Assembly (NCBI GenBank): GCA_947444195.1
Contig: CANEZL010000028.1
Span: forward strand, 1 to 64,000
Length of the DNA stretch: 64,000 nt
Direction: 5' to 3'
Source: Methylobacteriaceae bacterium
GTDB taxonomy: Bacteria > Pseudomonadota > Alphaproteobacteria > Rhizobiales > Beijerinckiaceae
The translations under genes and the position numbers were made by a program. Numbering within the stretch: the stretch's first letter is position 1; each line of letters starts with the position of its first letter. This document shows, piece after piece, positions 27,203 to 36,056 of this stretch. The notes under the pieces are model-generated. The model saw nothing but the letters and a program-made list of their open reading frames with translations. It had not been told where the DNA came from and searched no databases.

Positions 27203-27932
27203 GGGGCGCCCCTACGGCTTCGAGGTTCTGCCGCTCACCCGCATCGCGGCCCGGCTCGTGACCTACGACTGGGCCTGGGCACGGGACAACGCCGCGCGCA
27301 TCGCCGAGAACTGGGCCCGCCGCACGGCCGCGCGCCCGGCCCTGTTCGACGGCCCCGTGCTCCTCGCCTGCGGCTGCGCCGTCGCCGACGGCCTCTGCAC
27401 GGTCGACCTGTTCGAGACCCGCTTCTCCCGGTTCATCGCCTACCGGGACGGCGGCTCGCCGGACGGGCACGTCGTCAACGCCTTCGCCGCGATCGTGCCG
27501 TGGGGGGCGGACGGGCGCGTCGTCCTCGGCGAGATGGGCGCCGACACCGCCAATGCGGGGCAGGTCTACTTCCCCTGCGGCACGCCCGACCGGGACGACG
27601 TCCGCGGCGAGGCCGTCGATCTGGCGGGCAGCGCCGCCCGCGAGCTCCGCGAGGAGACGGGCCTCGCCCTGCAGGAGGATGCGGAGGAGGCCTGGGTTCT
27701 CCTGCGCGGGGACGGGCAGCTCGCCTTCCTCCGGCCGGTGCGCTTTCCCGATCCCGCCCGGGCCCTCCGCGCGCGGATGGAGCTGCACCGCGCGGCCGAG
27801 CCGGATCCGGAACTCGCGGGCTTCCACATCGCGGGCGCCGCCGCGGACATCGACCCGGCGCGGATGCCGCCTTACGTGCGCGCCTACCTCGCCAGCGCCT
27901 TCGACCCCGAGGGCCCGGCGGTGACGCCCTGA
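27195..27932 (+). CDS. Nudix-like hydrolase with an incomplete Nudix box
   Basis: A 245-residue protein. The C-terminal half of the Nudix box is intact (RELREETGL, residues 149-157), but the G-x5-E part is not: the place of the first Glu holds Val141. An additional N-terminal domain (about 1-95) precedes the Nudix fold. GQVYFPCGTPDRDDV lies where the Nudix strand normally starts. It probably cleaves or binds a nucleoside diphosphate derivative; the substrate is unknown. It overlaps phzF and probably shares its transcript. Confidence 0.82.
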   Translation: MSEGRPYGFEVLPLTRIAARLVTYDWAWARDNAARIAENWARRTAARPALFDGPVLLACGCAVADGLCTVDLFETRFSRFIAYRDGGSPDGHVVNAFAAIVPWGADGRVVLGEMGADTANAGQVYFPCGTPDRDDVRGEAVDLAGSAARELREETGLALQEDAEEAWVLLRGDGQLAFLRPVRFPDPARALRARMELHRAAEPDPELAGFHIAGAAADIDPARMPPYVRAYLASAFDPEGPAVTP

Positions 27933-28013
27933 GCCGCGCCGCAACGGCGCGGCCTTGCCGCGGGAGCGGGGCCGCTCAGGTAGAGGCCACGGACCGCGTA
28001 TTCCGGAGATCCC

Positions 28014-28799
28014 ATGCCCCTGACATCCAAGACCGCCCTCGTCACCGGTTCGACCAGCGGCATCGGCCTCGCGATCGCCCGCGCCCTCGCCCGCGACGGC
28101 GCCAACGTCGTCCTCAACGGCTTCGGCAAGCCGGAGGAGATCGAGCGGGCGCGCGCCGCCATCGAGACCGAGTTCGGCGTGAAGGCCCATTACTCGGACG
28201 CCGACATGACGAAGCCCGAGGCGATCGCGGCCATGGTCCGGGAGGCCGAGGAGCGCTTCGGCTCCGTGGACGTCCTCGTGAACAATGCCGGCATCCAGTA
28301 CGTCTCCCCGATCGAGGAGTTCCCCGGCGAGAAGTGGGAGCAGATCATCGCGATCAACCTCTCCTCGGCCTTCTACGCCATGCAGGCGGCGATCCCCGGC
28401 ATGAAGCGGCGGGAATGGGGCCGCATCATCAACACGGCCTCGGCCCACTCCCTCGTGGCCTCGCCCTTCAAGTCGGCCTACGTGGCGGCCAAGCACGGCA
28501 TCGCCGGCCTCACCAAGACGGCGGCCCTCGAACTCGCGCCCCACAAGGTCACGGTGAACTGCATCTCGCCGGGCTACGTCTGGACGCCGCTGGTCGAGGC
28601 GCAGATCCCCGACACGATGAAGGCCCGCGGCCTCACCAAGGAGCAGGTGATCGACGACGTGCTGCTGAAGGCCCAGCCCACCAAGGAGTTCGTCACCGTC
28701 GATCAGGTCGCGGCGCTCGCCGTGTTCCTGTGCTCGGACGCGGCGAGCCAGATCACCGGGGCCAACCTGTCGATGGACGGGGGTTGGACCGCGCAGTAG
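28014..28799 (+). CDS. D-3-hydroxybutyrate dehydrogenase
   Basis: A 261-residue short-chain dehydrogenase that interconverts 3-hydroxybutyrate and acetoacetate, a step in polyhydroxybutyrate turnover. It has the NAD-binding TGSTSGIG (11-18), VNNAGIQYVSPIEEFP, catalytic Ser in INTASAHSLVASPFKSAYVAAKHG with the Y-x3-K pair, and ISPGYVWTPLVE. HSLVASPFKSAYVAAKHG and the QPTKEFVTVDQ segment are typical of 3-hydroxybutyrate dehydrogenases. GGAG precedes the ATG. A strong hairpin follows the stop. Confidence 0.93.
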   Translation: MPLTSKTALVTGSTSGIGLAIARALARDGANVVLNGFGKPEEIERARAAIETEFGVKAHYSDADMTKPEAIAAMVREAEERFGSVDVLVNNAGIQYVSPIEEFPGEKWEQIIAINLSSAFYAMQAAIPGMKRREWGRIINTASAHSLVASPFKSAYVAAKHGIAGLTKTAALELAPHKVTVNCISPGYVWTPLVEAQIPDTMKARGLTKEQVIDDVLLKAQPTKEFVTVDQVAALAVFLCSDAASQITGANLSMDGGWTAQ

Positions 28800-28809
28800 C
28801 GGGATCGGA

Positions 28810-28847
28810 GCGATCGTCCTTCCCCGCAGCACGGGAAGGACGATCGC
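28810..28847 (+). terminator. hairpin terminator after 3-hydroxybutyrate dehydrogenase
   Basis: A perfect 15-bp stem (GCGATCGTCCTTCCC at 28810-28824, GGGAAGGACGATCGC at 28833-28847) with an 8-nt loop, 11 bp after the stop. There is no T-run, so termination may be Rho-assisted. Confidence 0.7.
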
Positions 28848-28966
28848 CTCGGATGCCGCGCAATCATCCCGGGGCGCCGAAGGCGGGCCCGGAACGACGG
28901 CAGAGAGAATCTCACAGCCCTGTGCAATGCCCTCCCCCGGAAGAGGGGGGAGGGCGGTCCGTCGCC

Positions 28967-29311
28967 TCAGCGGCGGCCGTGCAGGAGCAGGGCGAGGCCG
29001 TAGCCGACCGCGCCCGCCAGGACGAGGGCGACCAGCGGGTTCTCCTCCACGCGCGAGCCCACCGCCTGGCGCCCGTCGCGCAGGTAGTCGCCGCTGCGGT
29101 CGTAGGCGTCGCGGGCGTAGGAGCCGGCATTGTCGGCCACGTCGCGCAGGGTGTCCTTGGCCTGGCCGTAGATGTTCTGGGCGGTGCCCTGGGCCTCGCG
29201 GTAGCGGCCCTCGACCGAGTCGCGGTTGGAGCCGACGAAGTCGCCCGCCGCGCCCTGGGCCCGCCCGGCGAACTCCTTGGCGCCGCCGACGATCCGATCC
29301 GTATCAACCAT
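28967..29311 (-). CDS. CsbD-like stress protein with C-terminal membrane anchor
   Basis: A 114-residue protein. The N-terminal half resembles the CsbD stress-response domain (DRIVGGAKEFAGRAQGAAGDF). It is followed by amphipathic helices with repeated AQ/AKD spacing. The C-terminus has the ENPLVALVLAGAVGYGLALL helix, like the DUF883/ElaB ribosome- or membrane-bound stress proteins. The start at 29311 fits the CsbD domain and has a GGAGAG site. It is likely induced in stationary phase or osmotic stress (inference). A 130-bp gap without features separates it from pcp. Confidence 0.85.
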   Translation of the reverse strand: MVDTDRIVGGAKEFAGRAQGAAGDFVGSNRDSVEGRYREAQGTAQNIYGQAKDTLRDVADNAGSYARDAYDRSGDYLRDGRQAVGSRVEENPLVALVLAGAVGYGLALLLHGRR

Positions 29312-29442
29312 GTCGATCTCTCCATCCTGAAGCGGAGCGTGGCGCCCGCTCGCACGGGTCCGCCACGCGTGTCCGTCGCCCACTGAACGCCTGAGATCCG
29401 GATTCGCCGCGAGCGCGGGAGATTTTTTGCGCGGACCGACCG

Positions 29443-30060
29443 TCAGCGGGCCGGCGTCCCGCGCCGCGCCCGTCTCGCGAGGCGCCCGGCGATCTCGGCG
29501 AGGGCCGCGGCCTGCGCGGAGAGCGCGGGCTTGGCGGGCCCGCGAACCGGGCGCCGCGTGCGGGGGACCGGCGGGATGTGCACGAACAGGACGGGGCAGG
29601 GGGCTGCGAGCGCTGCGTAGTAGCTCGCGTTGCACAGGTAGCGGCCGGCATCGTTCGAGAGGCGGGCGTCGAGCCCGTGCCGGCGCAGCACCGCGAGCGC
29701 CTCCGCGGCCGCGGGGCTCCGGCGCGCGGGCGGTCCCCGCGGGTCGAGGTCGAGCCGCGCGGCGGGCCGGCCCGCGGCGTCCGGCAGGAGCCGGCTCGCC
29801 CGGTTGCGGGCGCAGACCTCCACCCGGACCCGCCGCGCCCGGGTGGCGACGCCGAGCATCAGCACGGCGGCGGGCGTCTCCGCGAGCGCCGGCCGGAGCG
29901 TGCCGGGGATCGCCGCGTAGGCGGTCCGCAGGACGAGGACCCGCGCCTCCGGCCCCGCCCGGCGCCGGAGAGCCGCGCCCACCGCGCGGGCGAGCGCCGC
30001 GCTCGGGTTGGCCGGCATGCCCGGGAACGGGCCGAACCCGGTGACGAGGACCGGCCTCAA
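29443..30060 (-). CDS. pcp: pyroglutamyl-peptidase I (C15 family)
   Basis: A 205-residue cysteine peptidase that removes N-terminal pyroglutamate. [15 protein letters not shown] is at residues 6-20. [19 protein letters not shown] holds the catalytic Glu, [14 protein letters not shown] the catalytic Cys, and [10 protein letters not shown] the His. The start is a TTG at 30060 that overlaps the stop of meaB (TTGA), so translation depends on meaB; no other start fits the family. The C-terminal tail is Arg/Ala-rich. C15 peptidases are uncommon next to meaB. Confidence 0.88.
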   Translation of the reverse strand: MRPVLVTGFGPFPGMPANPSAALARAVGAALRRRAGPEARVLVLRTAYAAIPGTLRPALAETPAAVLMLGVATRARRVRVEVCARNRASRLLPDAAGRPAARLDLDPRGPPARRSPAAAEALAVLRRHGLDARLSNDAGRYLCNASYYAALAAPCPVLFVHIPPVPRTRRPVRGPAKPALSAQAAALAEIAGRLARRARRGTPAR

Positions 30061-31046
30061 AGGCCGATCAGCTCGGCGATGAGCGCCGCGCCCGCCGCTG
30101 GCGAATGCGCGCCGCCGGCCACCGACGCCTCGGCCTCCGCCGTCCGCGCCCGCACCTCGGCCGTGCCGACGAGGCGCTGGTGCAGCCGCTCGTGCACCAG
30201 GGCCCACATCCACTTCACGTCCTGCTCGCGGCGCTTGCGGGCGATCTCGCCCGTCGCGGTGAGCTTCTGGCGGTGGTCGACCACCTTCTCCCAGAGCGCG
30301 TCGAGGCGCAGGTTGTGGAAGCCGGAGATCGTCACCACCGGCGGCGTCCAGGTAGCGGAGGCCGGGGTGAGGATGTGCAGCGCCGCCCGGTACTCGGAGG
30401 CCGCCGCGTTCGCCCGCCGCTCGGCCTCCCCTTCGTCGGCCTTGTTCACCGCGATCATGTCGGCGAGTTCGAGGATGCCCTTCTTGATCCCCTGAAGCTC
30501 GTCCCCCGCCCCCGGCAGCATCAGGACGAGGAAGAAGTCGGTGAGGTCGGCCACCGCCGTCTCGGACTGGCCGACGCCCACCGTCTCCACGAGGATCACG
30601 TCGAAGCCCGCCGCCTCGCAGAGCAGCATGGTCTCGCGGGTCTTGGCCGCCACGCCCCCCAGCGTGCCGGACGACGGCGAGGGGCGGATGAAGGCTTTCG
30701 GATCGAGGGCGAGGCGCGCCATCCGCGTCTTGTCCCCGAGGATCGAGCCGCCGGTGCGCGTCGAGGAGGGGTCGACGGCGAGCACCGCCACCTTGTGGCC
30801 CGCCGCCGTGAGGTTGGCGCCGAGCGCGTCGATCGTGGTCGACTTGCCGACGCCGGGCACGCCGGTGATCCCGACCCGGATCGCCTTGCCGGTCTCGGGC
30901 AGCACGGCGTCGATCAGGTCGCGGGCGAGCGCCCGGTGGTCGGGCCGCTTCGATTCCGCCAGCGTGATGGCGCGGGCGAGCGCCGCGCGGTCGCCCGCGA
31001 GCAGCCGCGCGCGGAGGGCATCGATGTCGAGGGAAGGGGGCGCCAT
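30057..31046 (-). CDS. meaB: methylmalonyl-CoA mutase-associated GTPase MeaB
   Basis: A 329-residue G3E-type GTPase that chaperones adenosylcobalamin loading and protection of methylmalonyl-CoA mutase; in methylotrophs it is needed for the ethylmalonyl-CoA pathway. Walker [10 protein letters not shown] is at residues 62-70. [25 protein letters not shown] (switch II) and NKAD (base specificity) follow. The C-terminal dimerisation part has [13 protein letters not shown] very strong ribosome site (AAGGAGG) fixes the ATG at 31046. Translational overlap with pcp follows. Confidence 0.95.
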   Translation of the reverse strand: MAPPSLDIDALRARLLAGDRAALARAITLAESKRPDHRALARDLIDAVLPETGKAIRVGITGVPGVGKSTTIDALGANLTAAGHKVAVLAVDPSSTRTGGSILGDKTRMARLALDPKAFIRPSPSSGTLGGVAAKTRETMLLCEAAGFDVILVETVGVGQSETAVADLTDFFLVLMLPGAGDELQGIKKGILELADMIAVNKADEGEAERRANAAASEYRAALHILTPASATWTPPVVTISGFHNLRLDALWEKVVDHRQKLTATGEIARKRREQDVKWMWALVHERLHQRLVGTAEVRARTAEAEASVAGGAHSPAAGAALIAELIGL

Positions 31047-31258
31047 GCCTCCTTCATGCCGGGCGCCGCCGCGTTCGTCGAGGGGCCGGCCGCGTCCGGG
31101 GCGGCCCGGTGTGCCGCCCCGGACACGGCCGGCCTCCTGCCCGCAATCCACACCGGCCACGGCCACGCTTGTGCCCCGTCATGGTCACGATCCTGCGCCA
31201 GAGGCTAAGGGAGGCGCCGGCTCCACGCCGCGCCCGCCTCGGATCGCGACCCCGGATC

Positions 31259-32290
31259 ATGCTGCGCCAGCCCCACACCCGACGCTCCCTGATCCGCCTC
31301 GGCGCCCTGGCCGGAATCTCCGCCCTAGTGCCCATGCTGGGGGCCTGCGTCACGGACGAACTCGCCGGAAACGGCCCGCCGGAGAAGCAGTCGGCCCTCG
31401 ACGTGATGCCGGTACTGCTCGTGGCCACCACCCGCAAGCCGACCTCCGCCACGCCGCGGCCGCCCTACTTCACCGCCGAGCGCGGCAAGGGCCTGACCTT
31501 CGCCGAGGTCCGCCTCTCCCCGCCCGACCGCTCGCTGCTCGGCAAGGTCTCGGCGGTGGTGACGGGCGACTGGACCGTCGGCGCCGTGCCCAGGATCGAG
31601 TCGGGCCCGGGCGCTGCCGACGCGTTCACGCAGGCCGCCCTCGGCCGGGACGTGCTGATCTACGTGCACGGCTACCGCGAATCCTTCGAATCCGCCGCCG
31701 TCAGCGCCGCGCGCCTGTCGGACGGCATCCGCTTCCGCGGCGTCTCGGGCCTGTTCACCTGGCCCTCCGCCGCGGCGACCTTCGATTACGGCTACGACCG
31801 CGAGAGCGCGCTCTGGTCCCGCGACGCCTTCGAGGACCTGCTGAAGTCGCTGGTCGCCTCGCCGAGCGGCGGGCGCATCCACATCGTGGCCCATTCCATG
31901 GGGACCCTGCTCACCCTGGAGACCCTGCGCATGCTGCGGGCGGAGGCGGGCGAGGCGGCGATGGCGCGCATCGGCGCCGTGGTGCTCGCCGCCCCCGACA
32001 TCGACTTCGACCTCTTCGCCAACGGCGTCCGCCGCCTCGGGCCCGACGTGCACAAGATCACGGTGATCTCGGCCACCAACGACCGGGCGCTCGAACTGTC
32101 GAGCACCATCGCGGGCGGCGTGGTGCGGGCGGGGGCGGCCGACCGCGAGCGCCTCGAATCGCTGGGCGTGCGGGTCGCCGACGCCTCCGATTACGGCGGC
32201 GGCCTGATCAACCACGACCTGTTCCTGTCGAACCCCGACGTGCAGGGCGTGGTCAAGCGCGCGGTCGCCCGCGGCGCCGGCGGCGCCTGA
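31259..32290 (+). CDS. alpha/beta hydrolase lipoprotein (DUF900-like)
   Basis: A 343-residue predicted exported hydrolase. The N-terminus TRRSLIRLGALAG looks like a Tat signal with twin arginine and ends in a lipobox (MLGAC), so the protein is probably lipidated. The hydrolase core has DVLIYVHGYRESFE (oxyanion strand), nucleophile Ser in HIVAHSMGTLLTLE, an Asp in LAAPDIDFDLF and a late His in GGLINHDLFL. DUF900 proteins are of unknown substrate. An ATG at 31181 is an alternative but would bury the signal sequence. Confidence 0.85.
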   Translation: MLRQPHTRRSLIRLGALAGISALVPMLGACVTDELAGNGPPEKQSALDVMPVLLVATTRKPTSATPRPPYFTAERGKGLTFAEVRLSPPDRSLLGKVSAVVTGDWTVGAVPRIESGPGAADAFTQAALGRDVLIYVHGYRESFESAAVSAARLSDGIRFRGVSGLFTWPSAAATFDYGYDRESALWSRDAFEDLLKSLVASPSGGRIHIVAHSMGTLLTLETLRMLRAEAGEAAMARIGAVVLAAPDIDFDLFANGVRRLGPDVHKITVISATNDRALELSSTIAGGVVRAGAADRERLESLGVRVADASDYGGGLINHDLFLSNPDVQGVVKRAVARGAGGA

Positions 32291-32436
32291 ACTGCGGCAT
32301 CGGCGCCCCGCGCCGCGCCTCGGACGCGGGCCCACCCCCGTTTGGCGCGCGCCGAGGCTTGGCGCCGCCTGTGCCGACCCCTACAGGAGCGGGCGGCGCG
32401 GTGCCGCCGCGCCGACTCGCGATAAGGAAGCCGCCC

Positions 32437-32787
32437 ATGTTCACCCTCGAGATCGACGGCACGGCCGTGGCCGTCATGAACGGCGACGAGGAGACCGCGC
32501 GCGACCTGTTCACCTGCGACGGTTTCAAGTCCGACATCCAGACCATGACCACCGGCGGCACGCCGCTCTGGAACGGCACCTCCGAGCTCAAGATCCGCCC
32601 GGCCACCGAGGACGAGATCGAGATCTTCGAGGATGCCCTGGCCGAGGATGACGGCGAGGGCGATTTCGAGCCCGATCCCCAGCACGCCGATGCGGGCGAG
32701 GAGGACGAGGACGAAGCCGACATCGTCTTCCTCGTGGATATCGACGAGGAGGGTGACGAGGACGAGGGCGAGACCCTCAACTCCTGA
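32437..32787 (+). CDS. hypothetical acidic protein
   Basis: A 116-residue cytosolic protein. The first ~70 residues (MFTLEIDGTAVAVMNGDEETARDLF) form a small alpha/beta domain. The remainder is almost entirely Asp/Glu (EDDGEGDF, EEDEDEADIV, DEEGDEDEGE), giving a very low predicted pI. Such tails often bind divalent metal ions or mimic nucleic acid, but nothing here shows which. AAGGA precedes the ATG, and a hairpin terminator follows. No family was recognised. Confidence 0.75.
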   Translation: MFTLEIDGTAVAVMNGDEETARDLFTCDGFKSDIQTMTTGGTPLWNGTSELKIRPATEDEIEIFEDALAEDDGEGDFEPDPQHADAGEEDEDEADIVFLVDIDEEGDEDEGETLNS

Positions 32788-32809
32788 GACCCGTTCCTGA
32801 ATCCCTGCC

Positions 32810-32836
32810 CGTCCGGGACCCCCTCGGTCCCGGACG
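32810..32836 (+). terminator. hairpin terminator after the acidic protein gene
   Basis: A perfect 11-bp stem (CGTCCGGGACC at 32810-32820, GGTCCCGGACG at 32826-32836) with a 5-nt loop, 23 bp after the stop codon. No T-run follows. Confidence 0.6.
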
Positions 32837-32893
32837 CGGGCACGGGCCCCGACTGAACCATGGGCCGTTCCCGCCGTTGCCGCTGCGAGCGAG

Positions 32894-33427
32894 ATGACGG
32901 GAGCGGGAACGGCCATGGCGGACAGCAGACGGATCGTCGACGCGCTGGCGCGCGCCCGGCGCGGCGGCCTCGCCGCGGGGGCGGCGCTGGGCGGGCTCGC
33001 CCTCATCGGCAGCCTCGCCTTCCACGCCCTGCGCGGCGCGGCCACGCAGACCGCGGCCACGCCGGATTTTAAGGACGTGCCCGAGGACGAGGCGCGCCTG
33101 ATGCTGCGGGCGATGGTGGCCGCCACCCTGGCCGACGGCGTCATCGACGCGGCCGAGCGCAGACGCCTCGACGAGGCGGTGGCCGCCGCGGACCTTGATG
33201 CGGACGGGCGTGCCTGGCTCGACCGGGAACTGGAGAGCCCCGCCGAGATCGACGAGATCGCCGACGCGGTCTCGGACCCCGAGGCGGCCACCCGGATCTA
33301 CGCCGCGGCCTGCCTCGCGGTGGCGATCGACACGGTGCAGGAGCGCCAGTTCCTCAGGATGCTCGGCGAGGCCCTCGACGTGCCGGACGACGCCCGCGCC
33401 CGCATCGAGCGGGAACTCGCGGCCTAG
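32894..33427 (+). CDS. DUF533-like membrane-associated protein
   Basis: A 177-residue protein with one N-terminal hydrophobic segment (about 28-46), then a helical TerB-like domain: EDEARLMLRAMVAATLADGVID, ERRRLDEAV and YAAACLAVAIDTVQERQFLRML. This matches DUF533 (YebE) proteins, whose TerB-type fold carries conserved acids for metal binding. The role is unknown. A start at 32915 (MADSRRIVDAL) is about equally likely and matches the usual family N-terminus. A family A repeat begins 2 bp after the stop. Confidence 0.82.
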   Translation: MTGAGTAMADSRRIVDALARARRGGLAAGAALGGLALIGSLAFHALRGAATQTAATPDFKDVPEDEARLMLRAMVAATLADGVIDAAERRRLDEAVAAADLDADGRAWLDRELESPAEIDEIADAVSDPEAATRIYAAACLAVAIDTVQERQFLRMLGEALDVPDDARARIERELAA

Positions 33428-33428
33428 C

Positions 33429-33473
33429 GCATCGTCCCGAAAGCCGGCGGCCGCCTCCCGGCCTCGACGATGC
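33429..33473. repeat. family A palindrome
   Basis: GCATCGTCCCGAAAGCCGG at the left and CCGGCCTCGACGATGC at the right form an imperfect inverted repeat, close to module 2 of the copies at 6.2 and 47.0 kb. From here to 33650 I see no gene. Confidence 0.75.
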
Positions 33474-33650
33474 GGGCCGGCGTCGGCATGTCGGGCTGGC
33501 CGATGCCGGGACCGACGATGTCGCGGGCCAGCGCGGCGCAGGCGTTCCCCTCGCCGATGCGCCCGAAGGACGGGATAGTGCGGAGCCTGCCGGCCTCCCG
33601 GGGATGAACGCGCCGAACCGCCCCGGCGGGAGGCCCGCCGGGTCCGAGGA

Positions 33651-33842
33651 TCAGGGCTTGGAGCGCTCGGCGAGGCGGCTCGCGCCGAAGGACATGGCGC
33701 CGGCGACGATGCCGAGCACGATGAAGGCCTTCACGGAAGCCGTGATGAGCGAGGTCTCGATGCCCGCATCCGTGGTGAGCACCAGGAGGATGGCGGCCGA
33801 CGGCAGGGAGAGGAGGACGAAGAGCGGAACGAGGGGATTCAT
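33651..33842 (-). CDS. small membrane protein, 63 aa
   Basis: A 63-residue frame with two hydrophobic helices (about 3-22 and 36-55) joined by TTDAGIETSLITASV, and a basic tail (SRLAERSKP). It probably spans the inner membrane twice. The ATG at 33842 is the likeliest start; longer in-frame extensions are Arg/Pro-rich and unlike protein. Ribosome site weak. No family was recognised; two-helix proteins of this size are common in Methylobacterium. Confidence 0.6.
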   Translation of the reverse strand: MNPLVPLFVLLSLPSAAILLVLTTDAGIETSLITASVKAFIVLGIVAGAMSFGASRLAERSKP

Positions 33843-34135
33843 GACGGCACCCATGTGGGCAGGCACCCCGGCGGGCGCCGCATCGCGGACAAGCGAAGCG
33901 TTGCATAGCATCGCCGCCCGACGATGGGGACACCCCGCGGCCAAGATTTTGAGCGGTGCGGCCCAGGGACGCTCGCGTATAGGCCCGCTCGCGGATCCTG
34001 GCGCGCGGAATCCCGACAATTTTCTCGAGTTCGCGCATCCTTGTGCAGGAACTGTTGGTGCACGATGCCTCATCGGCCGCTGCGGATAGCCCGCGCGGCA
34101 GGAGGCCGGAAGCGGGCCTCGCGGGGAGAGACGCC

Positions 34136-34414
34136 ATGCGCCGTCAGGCTGTCACGCGGACCGGGACCGTCCAGGAGAGCGACCGGCTCGGCGATCTCGC
34201 CCTGCAGATCACCCGGCTCCTGCGGCACCGCTCCTATGCCCGCCACCTCGTGGTGAGCGCCATGCTGCTGCGCTTCCTCCCGGACGGCCTGCGCAGCTGG
34301 AACGGCCCCGACGACATCCGCAAGCGCCTCGCTGCGGCGGCCCTCGACCGGCGCAGCCTCGACCACCTCTTCGACAACGTCGCCACGGAACTGGCGATGG
34401 CCCACGCCCGCTAG
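34136..34414 (+). CDS. hypothetical protein, 92 aa
   Basis: A 92-residue soluble protein with a GGGGAG ribosome site 9 nt before the ATG. It is basic and mostly helical (LGDLALQITRLLRHRSYARHL, DDIRKRLAAAALDRRSLDHLF cut into its helices). The size, charge and helix pattern would suit a small DNA- or RNA-binding protein, but no family motif is visible. Its stop is the first part of a family A repeat (CTAGAGCA). Confidence 0.55.
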   Translation: MRRQAVTRTGTVQESDRLGDLALQITRLLRHRSYARHLVVSAMLLRFLPDGLRSWNGPDDIRKRLAAAALDRRSLDHLFDNVATELAMAHAR

Positions 34415-34475
34415 AGCACGGTGCGAAAGGCGGGATCCGGCTTTTCGGGATCGTCGTGCGACGACAAGGAGCGCG
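34412..34475. repeat. family A-like repeat, degenerate
   Basis: TAGAGCACGGTGCGAAAGG, then CCGGCTTTTCGGGATCGTCG and GCGCGTGATC. It keeps the outline of module 2 but with many changes. The rest of the 159-bp gap up to the sensor kinase stop holds nothing recognised. Confidence 0.6.
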
Positions 34476-34573
34476 TGATCGCGGGGCCGAGAGCTGCGCC
34501 CGAGCGCATCCCACGGTGAGGTTTGCGATGGAACCCGGCCGGGAAGCCACCGCCTGCCCGCGCAGGGCCCCCG

Positions 34574-35989
34574 TCAGGCCGGCACCCGGACCGTGGCCCG
34601 CAGGCCGCCGAGGGGGCTGTCCTGGAGCGCGACGTCGCCGCCATGCGCCCGGGCGATGTCGCGGGCGATGGAGAGGCCGAGGCCCGAGCCGCCCGCATCC
34701 TGCCGGGCGTCGTCGAGGCGCACGAAGGGCTTGAACACCTCCTCCCGGCTCTCCACCGGGATACCGGGCCCGTCGTCGTCGATGGAGACGAGGAAGCTGC
34801 GCCCCTCCCGCCTGCCCGAGATCGCCACCGTCTCGCCGTAGCGGGCGGCGTTGGCCGCGAGGTTGAACAGGCAGCGCCGGAAGGCGTCGGGCCGCACCGT
34901 CACGGTCGATTCGCCGTCGAGGTCCACCTCGGCCACGTGGGCGCCGAGGCGTTCGAGGTCGGTGCGCAGGTCCTCCAGCATGGCCCGCATGTCGGTGGGC
35001 GCGGCGATCTCGGCGGAATCGCCGCGGGCGAAGGCGAGGTAGCCCTCGAGCATGCGGCTCATCTCGTCCACGTCCCGGTTGAGGTCGGCGATCTCCGGGG
35101 TCTGCTCGGCGAGCGCCAGGGAGAGGCGGAAGCGGGTGAGGATGGTGCGCAGGTCGTGGCTCACACCGTTCAGCATCGTCGTGCGCTGCTCCATCGCCCG
35201 CTCGATGCGCCGCTTCATCTCGATGAAGGCGTGGCCGGCCTGGCGCACCTCGCGGGCGCCGCGGGGCCGGAACTCGATGTCGCGCCCCTTGCCGAACCCC
35301 TCCGCCACCGCGGCGAGCCGGAGGATCGGCTTGATCTGGTTGCGCAGGAACAGGATCGCGACGCCGAGCAGCACCATCGACGAGCCTGTCATCCACACGA
35401 GGAAGATGTGCGAGTTCGAGGCGTAGGCCTGGCTGCGCCGCGCGGTGATCCGCATCACCCCCTCGGGGATCGCCACCCGGATCTCGATGAGGTTCGAGCG
35501 GCCCACCGTGTCGATCCAGAACGGGCGCCCGATCTGGCGCTCGATCTCGTCGGAGAGCGCCTCGTCGAGGATGGAGAAGAAGGGGCGCGGGCCCGATGGC
35601 GGGATCCTGGCGCCCTTCAGGATGTCGAGGTCGAGGCTGAGGCGGTTGCCCGCGATGCGGGTGAGCGTCTCGGCGTCCTTGTCCTGGGGATAGCTCTCGT
35701 AGATGTCGATGAGGGCCGCGACGTCCGCCGTCACCGCCGAGGAGAGGCGCCGCGTCACGAGCTGCCAGTGCCGCTCCATGAAGGTGTAGGCGATCACCGA
35801 TTGCAGCAGCACCACCGGCGCGATGATGATGATGAGCGAGCGCGCGTAGAGGCCCTTGGGCAGGGCGTCGCCGATCGCCCGCGCCAGCCAGCGCCAGGCC
35901 CGGCGCGCGGCCGAGAGGGGCGCACGGGCCCCCGGCCGCGGGGCGGCGGGAACGTCCTGGGGCCGGATTGGGGTCTCAGTCCCGTCCAT
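34574..35989 (-). CDS. orphan sensor histidine kinase
   Basis: A 471-residue membrane kinase without an adjacent regulator. There are two membrane helices (about 52-74 and 206-226) around a 130-residue periplasmic part, then HAMP. The H-box is NGVSHDLRTILTRFRLSLAL: the usual Pro after HDLRT is replaced by Ile, as in a group of rhizobial EnvZ-like kinases. LFNLAANAARYG (N-box), DDDGPGIP and GGSGLGLSIARDIA complete the ATPase. It lies 67 bp after the dihydropyrimidinase gene on the same strand. Confidence 0.92.
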   Translation of the reverse strand: MDGTETPIRPQDVPAAPRPGARAPLSAARRAWRWLARAIGDALPKGLYARSLIIIIAPVVLLQSVIAYTFMERHWQLVTRRLSSAVTADVAALIDIYESYPQDKDAETLTRIAGNRLSLDLDILKGARIPPSGPRPFFSILDEALSDEIERQIGRPFWIDTVGRSNLIEIRVAIPEGVMRITARRSQAYASNSHIFLVWMTGSSMVLLGVAILFLRNQIKPILRLAAVAEGFGKGRDIEFRPRGAREVRQAGHAFIEMKRRIERAMEQRTTMLNGVSHDLRTILTRFRLSLALAEQTPEIADLNRDVDEMSRMLEGYLAFARGDSAEIAAPTDMRAMLEDLRTDLERLGAHVAEVDLDGESTVTVRPDAFRRCLFNLAANAARYGETVAISGRREGRSFLVSIDDDGPGIPVESREEVFKPFVRLDDARQDAGGSGLGLSIARDIARAHGGDVALQDSPLGGLRATVRVPA

Positions 35990-36056
35990 CGTCGAAGGGT
36001 CAGCGGAAACGGCGCCCCTTATGGCACCGGCGGGCGCGGCGACCAAGGAAGTCCCT

